A DNA stretch of 38,941 nt from CAXMQS01 sp964195995 (GTDB lineage Bacteria; Actinomycetota; Acidimicrobiia; Spongiisociales; JAOTWH01), in contig CAXMQS010000078.1 of the NCBI GenBank assembly GCA_964195995.1, positions 1 through 38,941 on the forward strand, written 5' to 3'. The notes below the pieces were generated by a model. The model was given only the letters and a program-made list of their open reading frames with translations, did no database searches and was not told the DNA's origin. The translations under genes were made by a program, and so were the position numbers. Shown here in pieces: positions 1 to 5,895 of this stretch; within the stretch, counting starts at the first letter, position 1; each line of letters starts with the position of its first letter.

Positions 1-2
1 AC

Positions 3-161
3 ATGTCCGGACTGGTATCGGTAACGGGTCGGGTGCTTGAGCCGAGTGACGGTGGATTTGATGAGGCTCGTGCGCTTTGGAACACGAGGTTCGACCGCAG
101 CCCCGACCTTGCGGTCCGGTGCTTGACCAGTGACGATGTCATTCAAGGAGTTCAAAGGTGA
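3..161 (+). pseudogene. N-terminal remnant of an FAD-linked oxidoreductase
   Basis: A 52-codon frame beginning ATG at 3 reads like the first 50 residues of berberine-bridge / GlcD-type FAD oxidases. It has a leading G-R-V-L-x-P-S-D, then ARALWNTRFDRSPDLAVRC, then the S-D-D-V-x-x-x-V element that opens the FAD-binding fold. Family members are about 450 residues. Here the similarity stops near position 155 where an F-A-R would be expected, and the frame meets TGA at 159. No flavin site, substrate domain or downstream homology follows, so the piece cannot be functional. It looks like a breakpoint from recombination, or an assembly join. The family call rests on recognition of this N-terminal pattern only. 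Confidence 0.6.
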
Positions 162-447
162 TGGCAACCGGAACCTGGAGATAACGGTCGTCCACATCGA
201 TGTCACCTACAACTTCGAGGGTGACACGTTCATATACCGCGATCGCGGTCCAGATCACTTGTACTTCAACCAGGATGGAGATCTCATACTCACGATCACG
301 GGCCGACCCGGTGGCGTGTTTGATGGGGTGGAGGCGGTCGCCCTCTCAGGTCACGCGGTGGTCAACCTCACCACTGGTGACGTAGAGCTTCACGGCAGCG
401 TGAGCCCGAACGCAGACGACCAAGGCTGTGCAGCCCTAGCCAGCTAG
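130..447 (+). CDS. Hypothetical protein, probably a C-terminal remnant of a secreted protein
   Basis: The frame opens at GTG 130 (ATG at 136) and ends at TAG 447, giving 105 residues. Its first 10 codons overlap the FAD-oxidase remnant in another frame and are probably not native. After residue 10 it reads as a small beta-rich domain: alternating hydrophobic strands, a Y-N-F-E-G-D-T-F-I-Y segment, a D-G-D-L turn and a V-N-L-T-T-G-D-V-E-L-H-G strand. This style is common at the ends of secreted actinobacterial proteins. No signal peptide is present, so the 5' part is probably missing. A clear hairpin terminator follows 27 nt after the stop. I do not recognise a family. It may be a non-functional 3' end left by the same event that cut the FAD oxidase. 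Confidence 0.4.
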   Translation: MTMSFKEFKGDGNRNLEITVVHIDVTYNFEGDTFIYRDRGPDHLYFNQDGDLILTITGRPGGVFDGVEAVALSGHAVVNLTTGDVELHGSVSPNADDQGCAALAS

Positions 448-473
448 CGCCTAATCGGTAACTGCCTTGGATG

Positions 474-500
474 GGACCCCTGCTTCGGCGGGGGTCCTTT
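474..500 (+). terminator. Rho-independent terminator
   Basis: GGACCCC (474-480) pairs with GGGGTCC (491-497) around a TGCTTCGGCG loop, followed by TTT. It lies 27 nt past the stop at 447 and just before the convergent gene at 505-753. A closely related hairpin with the same tail, CCTTCGCGTC, recurs at 1796-1828. Confidence 0.6.
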
Positions 501-504
501 CGCG

Positions 505-753
505 TCAGAACGAGAGCAGCGCCTGCTCAGTCTCGTCGCCAGCGAACACCTCCGTAACCCCCTCATCTCGCCGCGCCTCGATCACAGTCGGCTGATCGGC
601 GTCAGCGAGATGTGCGGCGCTCAACGGTCCAGGGAACTCGGTGAATTTGGCATCGAGCCACGAGATGAAGGGGGTGACCAGGCCCTCCGCATCGACTGAG
701 TCGTGGGTCCTGACTTTGATGCTGACACCTGTGTCGAAGCGGTAATCCGTCAT
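505..753 (-). CDS. Small acidic hypothetical protein
   Basis: This gene encodes 82 residues. The ATG at 753 was chosen because a strong ribosome site (GAGGAGGG) sits 4 nt upstream, whereas the longer frame to 1032 has no such site and an arginine- and proline-rich shadow composition. The product is acidic, with no signal peptide, membrane segment or cysteine. It has a short beta-like N-terminus (Y-R-F-D-T-G-V-S-I-K-V-R) and a D/E-rich C-terminus. It runs opposite to its neighbours inside the accessory segment. I do not recognise a family and no function can be given. Confidence 0.55.
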   Translation of the reverse strand: MTDYRFDTGVSIKVRTHDSVDAEGLVTPFISWLDAKFTEFPGPLSAAHLADADQPTVIEARRDEGVTEVFAGDETEQALLSF

Positions 754-901
754 TGGCCCTCCTCTGATCAAGCCTTGTCTACCACTGAGGCGGCTCAGAC
801 ACCGTGGCTGACCAGTGACACGAGCAAAGGGCCTTGTGGCCAGGGCAGACAACCCGTGGGAGGCGTAGGTTCTGAAAGGACCCCGTCTACGAGGAGGAAA
901 G

Positions 902-1771
902 ATGTTCGGAGGACGCAGACTCGGAAGCCGCGTGATAGCCGGAGGTGCCTTCCTATTGGTCGTGGGCATGCTGGGTGGTGTCGCGGTTGCCCAGACCAGC
1001 GGATGGGCCAAGCCGGGAGACGATGTCAACAACCTGACGGACGCTCAGGCGGCCATCAACTACTGGAACCTGCTCCCCATCAGCGACGACCCGTCCCAGG
1101 CACGCATGTGGCTCGCCTTTGGTGAGATGGTGGACAACATGATGGAGCTGGACATCAGGGTCGGCAGGGTCAACCTGGCGGACCGGTTCGCTCCCGTGGG
1201 GGCCGCTGGAGTGAAGGGTGACACGGGAGCCACTGGCGCTGACGGAGCGCAGGGATCTGTGGGTCCCCAAGGACCAGCAGGTGCCCCAGGCGCGGATGGT
1301 GCGACCGGCGCGGACGGCCCAGAAGGCCCAGAGGGACCTGACGGACCACAGGGACCTGACGGACCACAGGGACCAGCGGGAGAGCCAGTCGGATTTGCCA
1401 CGTTTGACGTCACGATGGACAACCGTCTCGATGAAGTAATCATCGCGACGAGCGGGTCGTTGACCCTCAAAGCAGTCTGCGCCAGCCTTGCTAACTCAGA
1501 CTTCGTCCAATTCGCCATGATTGGGACGGAAGAGGGTTGGTACGACGACGACAACACGCCTTTGAGTGCCGGTGAGGCCAACCTCGTTTCATCACAGACT
1601 GCCACACACAGCACATTCGAGCCAAGGGTTCAGTGGATGGACATCGGCGTTGGTGGCTGGTCGCCTGATGGTTCAGTGCTTGGACTCATCAGTGCCAATG
1701 TGCGATTGCACGTTGGTGGTCATGAGTGCGCTGTAACGGGAAGCGTGTTCTTCGTTGAGGGCACGCCGTAG
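902..1771 (+). CDS. Secreted collagen-like protein (Gly-X-Y repeats)
   Basis: This gene encodes 289 residues from an ATG with an excellent ribosome site (GAGGAGGAAAG). Residues 1-30 form a signal peptide with an R-R-x-x-x-R n-region and a V-A-V-A-Q cleavage area. Residues 40-95 look alpha-helical (L-T-D-A-Q-A-A-I-N-Y-W) and could act as a trimerisation stalk. Residues 100-162 are 21 uninterrupted G-X-Y triplets rich in Pro and Asp, the pattern of bacterial collagen-like proteins that form triple helices. Residues 165-289 form a beta-rich C-terminal domain with two cysteines, perhaps a binding or trimerising head. Two 18-bp direct repeats (1333-1368) within the triplet region show slippage growth. 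There is no LPxTG or membrane anchor, so it is probably released or loosely bound. It lies in the accessory segment. Confidence 0.85.
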   Translation: MFGGRRLGSRVIAGGAFLLVVGMLGGVAVAQTSGWAKPGDDVNNLTDAQAAINYWNLLPISDDPSQARMWLAFGEMVDNMMELDIRVGRVNLADRFAPVGAAGVKGDTGATGADGAQGSVGPQGPAGAPGADGATGADGPEGPEGPDGPQGPDGPQGPAGEPVGFATFDVTMDNRLDEVIIATSGSLTLKAVCASLANSDFVQFAMIGTEEGWYDDDNTPLSAGEANLVSSQTATHSTFEPRVQWMDIGVGGWSPDGSVLGLISANVRLHVGGHECAVTGSVFFVEGTP

Positions 1772-1795
1772 CATTTGCCAGCCGACTCGCCAGGA

Positions 1796-1828
1796 GGGAT
1801 TCCCTGCTCCAGCGGGGGTCCCTTCGCG
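1796..1828 (+). terminator. Terminator-like hairpin after the collagen-like gene
   Basis: GGGATTCCC at 1797-1805 pairs with wobbles to GGGGGTCCC around CTGCTCCAGC, then CTTCGCGTC follows. It lies 25 nt after the stop at 1771 and shares CTGCT, GCGGGGGTCC and TTCGCGTC with the hairpin at 474-500. It also argues that the next gene starts after about 1830. Confidence 0.5.
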
Positions 1829-1858
1829 TCTAGCCCAACGCCCGATCACCTAGCCTGG

Positions 1859-2440
1859 GTGACAGCAAGGCACGGAACACGATTGGCATCGACAGAAAGC
1901 ACCCACGACCGGTATACGGAACTCGTGCGATACGAGCTGATTGAGTTAGTCAACCTCGCTGCATGGCAACACGGAGCTTGGGACGTAGAGGTTTCGGCTA
2001 AGCAGACGTTTGGCAATGCGATGCTCGAAAGCGGTCTCGTCCACACTAGAAACCTCCTCGAATTCTTGCTCAATGTTGACAACAACGGCACTTACATAGT
2101 CGCAAACGATTTCGCCGAGTCGTGGACTCCATCGGACAAGGAGAGTTTGGGTCGCGATTACGGGAGAATCAGCGCAAACCTGACGCACCTGTCCAAAAAG
2201 CGGGCGACGATGGTGCACAAGGAGACGTGGAACCTGCACGACCTCGCCCAACGGATTGTGAACGAGTTCGACAATCTTGCCAACAGCCTTCCGTCCACAG
2301 ACCCTCAAGCCACTCAGTTCAAGGCGATGGTGAAGAAAGGAAGATCGGTGCTGGCGGGAATGCCGGTTACGCAGGGTCCGGGACCTGGGTCGACAGATGC
2401 AACGATCACGGGAACGACAGGGGGACCTCCGGGTACCTAG
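1859..2440 (+). CDS. Hypothetical helical protein
   Basis: This frame gives 193 residues from GTG 1859. It is open further upstream to an ATG at 1775, but that stretch contains the preceding terminator and codes a low-complexity peptide, so a start after 1830 is more likely. No clear ribosome site marks the start. Residues 15-160 are mostly helix with conserved-looking charged and aromatic positions (Y-E-L-I-E-L-V-N-L-A-A-W, then L-V-H-T-R-N-L-L-E-F-L, then H-L-S-K-K-R-A-T-M-V-H-K). The last 35 residues are Gly/Thr/Pro-rich and look disordered. There is no signal peptide or membrane segment. The AT content is a little higher than in the chromosomal genes to the right. The pattern resembles HEPN-like helical proteins but lacks a clear R-x4-6-H motif, so no function is assigned. 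Confidence 0.55.
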   Translation: MTARHGTRLASTESTHDRYTELVRYELIELVNLAAWQHGAWDVEVSAKQTFGNAMLESGLVHTRNLLEFLLNVDNNGTYIVANDFAESWTPSDKESLGRDYGRISANLTHLSKKRATMVHKETWNLHDLAQRIVNEFDNLANSLPSTDPQATQFKAMVKKGRSVLAGMPVTQGPGPGSTDATITGTTGGPPGT

Positions 2441-2647
2441 GGTCGAGTAGGTTTCCTGCCTCTCTAACGGCTTCAGTGAACACTGCGACAGCCGAATCGG
2501 CATTTTCCCAGGCCGCGTACAGGCCGCGAGGCAGCGGAATACCACGCGAACCACTGCTAACCCTTGACTACCCAGAACCCCTTCTAGCCATTGGTGAAAT
2601 CACCGATTTGCCCACCTTTGCTGGACCTCCTCAGACCCCGTGATTCG
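2441..2647. other. Intergenic segment without a supported gene
   Basis: The forward frame running through here (2122-2643) is mostly a shadow of the preceding gene and has poor composition. I see no integrase remnant on either strand. The stretch ends at the tRNA fragment. Confidence 0.4.
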
Positions 2648-2691
2648 CCCTTACAAGGAAGAGGTCGCAGGTCCGAGTCCTGCAACGCCCA
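2648..2691 (+). other. 3' fragment of tRNA-Val(UAC): probable attachment site
   Basis: The 44 nt match the 3' part of a tRNA: the anticodon loop CTTACAA (anticodon TAC, valine), the 3' anticodon strand GGAAG, the variable region AGGTC, the T arm GCAGG-TCCGAGT-CCTGC, the acceptor 3' strand AACGCCC and discriminator A. The 5' half is missing. Only the last two bases before the loop still pair with the 3' anticodon strand, so homology begins near 2648. Phage-type integrases duplicate exactly this part of a tRNA gene when an element inserts. With this orientation the intact tRNA and the inserted element should lie to the left of the window or at its left edge, and native chromosome begins on the right. 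The T loop is TCC rather than TTC, showing some drift. Confidence 0.65.
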
Positions 2692-2740
2692 GTCCTGATC
2701 GAGCGTGGCCTGGACTGCTTCGCGCGGTAGCTGCTGTGTG

Positions 2741-3463
2741 TCATGGATCTGGACAGCCGTCGCCGGTACAGGGTGGCAGCGTCGTCGTCGTCGTCGTCGT
2801 GGTGGTCGTCGTGGTCGTGGTCGTGGTCGAGGACGTCGTAGTTGTTGAGGACGTTGTCGGTAGCGACGTCGTGGTCGTGGTCGAGGACGTTGTCGGTAGC
2901 GACGTCGTGGTCGTGGTCGAGGTTGTTGTAGGTGGCGCGCAGCCGTCCACCCAGAACACCTTGTGCTTCACGTCGCCGCCCTGCGAGCCTTCTGCGTTGA
3001 CGGTGAGTTTGACGTGGAAACCCTGCTTCGGATGGGGCGTGAAACCAGCGAGGGACAGCTCGACCTCCACCTCGGCGTCGAGGTCTGTGCCCCCACCGGC
3101 CGGGTCCCCACCTATGAACACCGAAACGGTCTCGAGGTTCCCCGTACCCGTCGGTTGTTGAACGTCGAACGAGACCTTCGCGTGCAAATCACCCTCATCG
3201 AAACCGTAGAAATCGACCTCAAAAGTGCAGCCCACGTGAGGTTCGTTGTTCGGGTGCTGGTCGAAAGGGACGCCGTCGATCTTCACGGTGCCGTTGTTAC
3301 CTGCTGGGTTGGGCTTGGCCTCGACCTTGGCGTTGCCATTGTTACCGGCTATCGAGTTGGGTTTGGCCCCAGCTGCGGCGGCGACCACGAAGAGCAGGGC
3401 AACGAGCGTTGTCAGTACCGCCGAGACTCGGATGAACAGGAGCGATCCTCGACCTTCTCTCAC
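2741..3463 (-). CDS. Secreted protein with C-terminal Thr/Ser-rich repeat tail
   Basis: This gene encodes 240 residues. GTG at 3463 is preferred because AAGGAGG lies 6 nt upstream; the TTG at 3469 abuts that site. Residues 1-34 form a signal peptide ending in an alanine run. Residues 60-175 form a compact beta domain with a Cys near each end (V-G-C-T-F-E-V-D-F-Y-G-F and K-H-K-V-F-W-V-D-G-C), probably disulfide-linked. The rest is almost only Thr and Ser with T-T-S-L-P spacers, then P-P-C-T-G-D-G-C-P-D-P. Such tails act as O-glycosylated wall-spanning linkers in Actinobacteria, and here two more cysteines close it. There is no sortase motif. It is the first gene right of the tRNA scar. The function of the beta domain is unknown. 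Confidence 0.8.
   Translation of the reverse strand: MREGRGSLLFIRVSAVLTTLVALLFVVAAAAGAKPNSIAGNNGNAKVEAKPNPAGNNGTVKIDGVPFDQHPNNEPHVGCTFEVDFYGFDEGDLHAKVSFDVQQPTGTGNLETVSVFIGGDPAGGGTDLDAEVEVELSLAGFTPHPKQGFHVKLTVNAEGSQGGDVKHKVFWVDGCAPPTTTSTTTTTSLPTTSSTTTTTSLPTTSSTTTTSSTTTTTTTTTTTTTTTTLPPCTGDGCPDP
2779..2829. repeat. GTC/GTG trinucleotide microsatellite
   Basis: Runs of GTC and GTG (read ACN for Thr on the minus strand) encode the poly-Thr end of the secreted protein. It is a slippage-prone tract whose length probably varies between cells. Confidence 0.8.
2850..2921. repeat. Two exact 36-bp tandem repeats
   Basis: The 36-bp unit (GACGTTGTCGGTAGC at its start) occurs at 2850-2885 and again at 2886-2921 without change. 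On the minus strand it encodes a 12-residue Thr/Ser unit with one S-L-P-T-T turn in the linker of the secreted protein. It lengthens the linker without shifting the frame. Confidence 0.8.
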
Positions 3464-3585
3464 CGGCAACCTCCTTGTCGTGCACTGGATCGCGGTCCGT
3501 GGTCTGAACCGCGGTACGTAGTCACCCTATCACCACTACCACAGCCCGCGTTCGGTCCGTTGCGATCGGAGGACCGAGCGTCGAG

Positions 3586-3732
3586 TCGCGTGCCATGTGG
3601 CCGTCCGAGTTGGACCTGATGGCGCAACTCGCAGGGGTGAGGCTGCGTGAGCGCTGGGCAGGTTGGAAGCGAGAGCCGTTCACCAGCGAGAGTCGCCAGC
3701 ACGTGTCTGTTTGGGAGAAGCCGACGGCCTAG
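3586..3732 (+). pseudogene. C-terminal remnant of a class I SAM methyltransferase
   Basis: The frame from about 3586 to the TAG at 3730-3732 reads WPSELDLMAQLAGVRLRER, then W-A-G-W-K-R-E-P-F-T-S-E-S-R-Q-H-V-S-V-W-E-K. This is the usual last strand-helix-strand of actinobacterial class I methyltransferases (E-L-D-L-M-A-x-x-A-G-L-R-L-R-x-R-W ... H-V-S-V-Y). The upstream frame loses similarity before residue W and reaches a stop at 3505. No SAM-binding G-x-G-x-G is present, so about 200 residues are missing. It is a decayed or cut gene next to the tRNA scar. The ORF also reads through a possible ATG at 3595, but a 46-residue product would have no fold. Confidence 0.6.
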
Positions 3733-3744
3733 GTCGGTTTAGCG

Positions 3745-4314
3745 CTAGCGCGCGGCTTCGAGGCATCCAAGGTTGATGTCGAGCGGCTGGGCAGCAGCCG
3801 TCTGCATCCACGGGCTGGCGAATTCGACGCCCTGGGTGACGCTGTCCCTGAAGAAGGTTTCGACCTGCAGGCATAGTTCGATGGAGCGTCCATCCGCTGC
3901 TCGAAAGGCATCGCCGGGCGCTCCCTGCCAGGCCGACGTGAACTCATCCATGGTCGCAGCGGATTGGGCGATGTCGCCCAGATCCTTGGTGCGGTCGCGA
4001 AGGTCCTCGATGATGACGACCGCGTTGGAGTGGAGGTCGGCGAGCGCGGCTGGTGGATCGAGGTCGGCGATGCCGTTCAGGAAGTCATCGCGAGCAGCCA
4101 GCCCTCCAGCGAAGCGGACCCGCTCCTTCTCGATGCTTGGCGACCCTGAATCTGCCTGGTCATCGTGAGCATCGATGGTGGCGTTCATCGTCCCCACGAG
4201 ACGCTCGATGTCCTTGGCGTACTCGGCGGCCGCAGGGGACTCCTGGGATGACCCCCCGCAAGCGACGACGACCAGTACCCCCAATAGCAACAGGCGACGC
4301 GCGGTCCTGGGCAA
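3745..4314 (-). CDS. Putative lipoprotein of unknown function
   Basis: This gene encodes 189 residues. The TTG at 4314 is chosen because GGAGG lies 5 nt upstream and because it puts a textbook lipoprotein signal at the N-terminus (R-R-L-L-L-L-G-V-L-V-V-V-A-C-G-G-S-S). The mature part is helical and charged, with a D-I-E-R-L-V-G-T-M-N-A helix, a L-D-P-P-A-A-L-A-D-L-H turn and three further cysteine-poor helices. Two Cys near the C-terminus (E-L-C-L-Q and L-G-C-L-E) may form a disulfide. The layout resembles helical-bundle lipoproteins of Actinobacteria that sense or bind small ligands, but no ligand can be named. It is transcribed alone on the minus strand, ending 12 nt after the convergent methyltransferase remnant. 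Confidence 0.75.
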   Translation of the reverse strand: MPRTARRLLLLGVLVVVACGGSSQESPAAAEYAKDIERLVGTMNATIDAHDDQADSGSPSIEKERVRFAGGLAARDDFLNGIADLDPPAALADLHSNAVVIIEDLRDRTKDLGDIAQSAATMDEFTSAWQGAPGDAFRAADGRSIELCLQVETFFRDSVTQGVEFASPWMQTAAAQPLDINLGCLEAAR

Positions 4315-4424
4315 ATTCTCCTCCGCTACGAATCCTATGGCGCGGCGTGCGTCGGTTATCGCGCAGCGGCCATCAGTGGCGCGCGGGAAGATGTGGTCCG
4401 AGGGCCCCACTCTCTAGGCGAGAA

Positions 4425-4637
4425 CTACTTGCGGTCGCCCACAGGCTTGTCAGTGGCGAAGAGTGTCCGTTTCCACGCCGTAAGGCCGCAGCTCGAGCAG
4501 CGTTCCTCTGCTTTCGGTCCCAATTCGGTCTCTCTCAGCACGCCGGTATAAAACATCGCCGTTCGACAGCTCGGGCAGAATCTCCCGGCTGGCGTGTTCG
4601 CCAAGATTGACTTCCCCGCCTCCATCTCCGTGCTCAT
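4425..4637 (-). CDS. Small zinc-ribbon protein (copy 1)
   Basis: This gene encodes 70 residues with F-C-P-S-C near residue 21 and R-C-S-S-C-G near residue 46, two knuckles that would bind one zinc. Between them are M-F-Y-T-G-V-L-R-E-T-E-L-G-P-K-A-E, and after them L-T-A-W-K-R-T-L-F. The same order of motifs is found in the next gene, so the two are a tandem duplication. The start is ATG with GAGAGGGG upstream and a good -10 (TAAAAT) at 4656-4661. Related tiny zinc ribbons are widespread but mostly uncharacterised; roles in protein or nucleic-acid contact are only guesses. Confidence 0.75.
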   Translation of the reverse strand: MSTEMEAGKSILANTPAGRFCPSCRTAMFYTGVLRETELGPKAEERCSSCGLTAWKRTLFATDKPVGDRK

Positions 4638-4655
4638 TTCGCCCCTCTCACCCCC

Positions 4656-4661
4656 ATTTTA
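4656..4661 (-). promoter_or_regulatory. -10 element for zinc-ribbon copy 1
   Basis: On the minus strand TAAAAT lies 18 nt upstream of the ATG at 4637, in a short AT-rich patch of otherwise GC-rich DNA. No convincing -35 lies 17 nt further up, so the promoter is only partly supported. Confidence 0.35.
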
Positions 4662-4707
4662 CACCGTTGTCGCGGTTGATGCGAACGCTCCGAGTGGTGG
4701 TTGTCGC

Positions 4708-4929
4708 CTAGCCGTCTGCGGCCGGGTTGCGTGTTGGCGTGCCTTTCGGGAAGACATGGCGCTTCCACGCGATGAAGCCGCAGGCCGAGCAGCGCCCCTC
4801 GGCGCTGGGTCCTGCCTCGGTGCGCCGTAGCGCCCCCGTGAAGATCATCGCGGAGCGACACTTCGGGCAATATCGCCCAGAGGACTTGCCGGTCAAGTCT
4901 TCTTGGGGCGTCTGTGATTCGCTGCTCAT
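4708..4929 (-). CDS. Small zinc-ribbon protein (copy 2)
   Basis: This gene encodes 73 residues. The ATG at 4929 is preferred over the one at 4947 because GGGAGG lies 4 nt upstream of it. It has Y-C-P-K-C near residue 21 and R-C-S-A-C-G near residue 46. Between them lies M-I-F-T-G-A-L-R-R-T-E-A-G-P-S-A-E, and I-A-W-K-R-H-V-F follows. It is close in sequence and spacing to the gene at 4425-4637 and lies just upstream of it in the same direction. It has its own well-formed promoter, so the copies may be expressed separately. The two zinc-binding pairs are intact in both copies. Confidence 0.75.
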   Translation of the reverse strand: MSSESQTPQEDLTGKSSGRYCPKCRSAMIFTGALRRTEAGPSAEGRCSACGFIAWKRHVFPKGTPTRNPAADG

Positions 4930-4948
4930 ATGACCTCCCTGTGGCATT

Positions 4949-4978
4949 GTTCTACACGGCTCCGAGGGTGGTCGTCAA
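4949..4978 (-). promoter_or_regulatory. Promoter of zinc-ribbon copy 2
   Basis: On the minus strand TTGACG (4978-4973) and TAGAAC (4954-4949) are separated by 18 nt, close to a housekeeping sigma promoter. Transcription would begin near 4942, 13 nt before the start codon. Confidence 0.5.
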
Positions 4979-4992
4979 GGACCCGACCGGCC

Positions 4993-5835
4993 TCAGTTCT
5001 GCGAGATGTCTGAGTAAACGTCGGGACGGCGATCGCGGTAGAAGGCCCAGTGGCGGCGGACCTCTTCGATGAGCCCCATATCGAGGTCCCTAACCAGCAC
5101 CTCGTCCTCGGTATCCGAAGCGTGCTCACCTATGAGCTGGCCGCGGGGGCTGGCGAAGTACGAGGAGCCGTAGTAGTCGGTATCGGTGAGGCCCTCGGCG
5201 CCGACCCTGTTGATGGCACCGACGAAGTACTCGTTGGCCACCGCAGCCGCCGGCTGCTCGAGCTCCCACAGGTAGCGGGAGTGGCCCCGCGTTGTGGCCG
5301 AAGGGTTGAAGACGATCTTGGCGCCCTTGAGGCCGAGCACCCGCCAGCCTTCGGGGAAGTGGCGGTCGTAGCAGATGTAGACGCCGATGCGCCCAACGGC
5401 CGTGTCGAACACCGGGTAGCCAAGATTGCCGGGGCGGAAGTAGAACTTCTCCCAGAAGCCCTCGACCTGGGGAATGTGGGTCTTGCGGTAGATGCCGAGG
5501 AACGTGCCGTCGGCGTCAATGACGGCCGAGGTGTTGAAGAAGGTCCCTTCGTCGACCCTCTCATAGATCGGCACGACGAGCACCATCTCGGTTTCCTTGG
5601 CCAGCGACAACATGCGCTGAATGGTCGGGCCCGTTGGGATCTCCTCGGCCTCGTCGTAGTACTTGGGGTCCTGCACATTGCAGAAGTAGGAGCTGCTGAA
5701 GATCTCCTGGAAGCACAGCACCTGAGCTCCTTGCTCGGCGGCGTCGCGGGCATATCCGATGTTCTTCTCGACCATCGATTCTTTGTCCCCGGTCCATTCG
5801 GACTGAACCAGGGCGGCGCGGACGTTGGTGTTCAT
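4993..5835 (-). CDS. Carbon-nitrogen hydrolase, beta-ureidopropionase / N-carbamoylputrescine amidase type
   Basis: This gene encodes 280 residues of the nitrilase superfamily. The triad is visible: E44 (C-F-Q-E-I-F), K118 (Y-R-K-T-H-I-P) and C155 (V-Y-I-C-Y-D-R-H-F-P-E-G-W-R). The Y-I-C-Y-D-R-H-F-P-E-G-W-R stretch and the F-x-E-K-F-Y-F-R-P-G-N-x-G-Y-P segment fit enzymes that cut N-carbamoyl-beta-amino acids to amino acid, CO2 and ammonia in reductive pyrimidine breakdown; the polyamine enzyme aguB is close, so the substrate is not certain. It is cytosolic, and relatives form oligomers. ATG 5835 is fixed by GAGGAG 6 nt upstream, although the frame stays open far beyond. It is divergent from a second amidase 60 bp away, which suggests shared control. 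Confidence 0.85.
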   Translation of the reverse strand: MNTNVRAALVQSEWTGDKESMVEKNIGYARDAAEQGAQVLCFQEIFSSSYFCNVQDPKYYDEAEEIPTGPTIQRMLSLAKETEMVLVVPIYERVDEGTFFNTSAVIDADGTFLGIYRKTHIPQVEGFWEKFYFRPGNLGYPVFDTAVGRIGVYICYDRHFPEGWRVLGLKGAKIVFNPSATTRGHSRYLWELEQPAAAVANEYFVGAINRVGAEGLTDTDYYGSSYFASPRGQLIGEHASDTEDEVLVRDLDMGLIEEVRRHWAFYRDRRPDVYSDISQN

Positions 5836-5895
5836 GAGTCTCCTCGCAAGGGCTGGCTGCCGTTTGAGGATAGAACGCGGCTTCGAGTCCGTCCG

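Noticed and set aside
2640..3161. Forward frame encoding a long poly-Val stretch
   Set aside because: It is the antisense of the Thr-repeat gene; the minus-strand protein has a signal peptide, a good ribosome site and a structured domain.
5050..5895. Long plus-strand extension of the D-carbamoylase frame
   Set aside because: It is antisense to the beta-ureidopropionase-like gene and shows no family similarity before about 5896.
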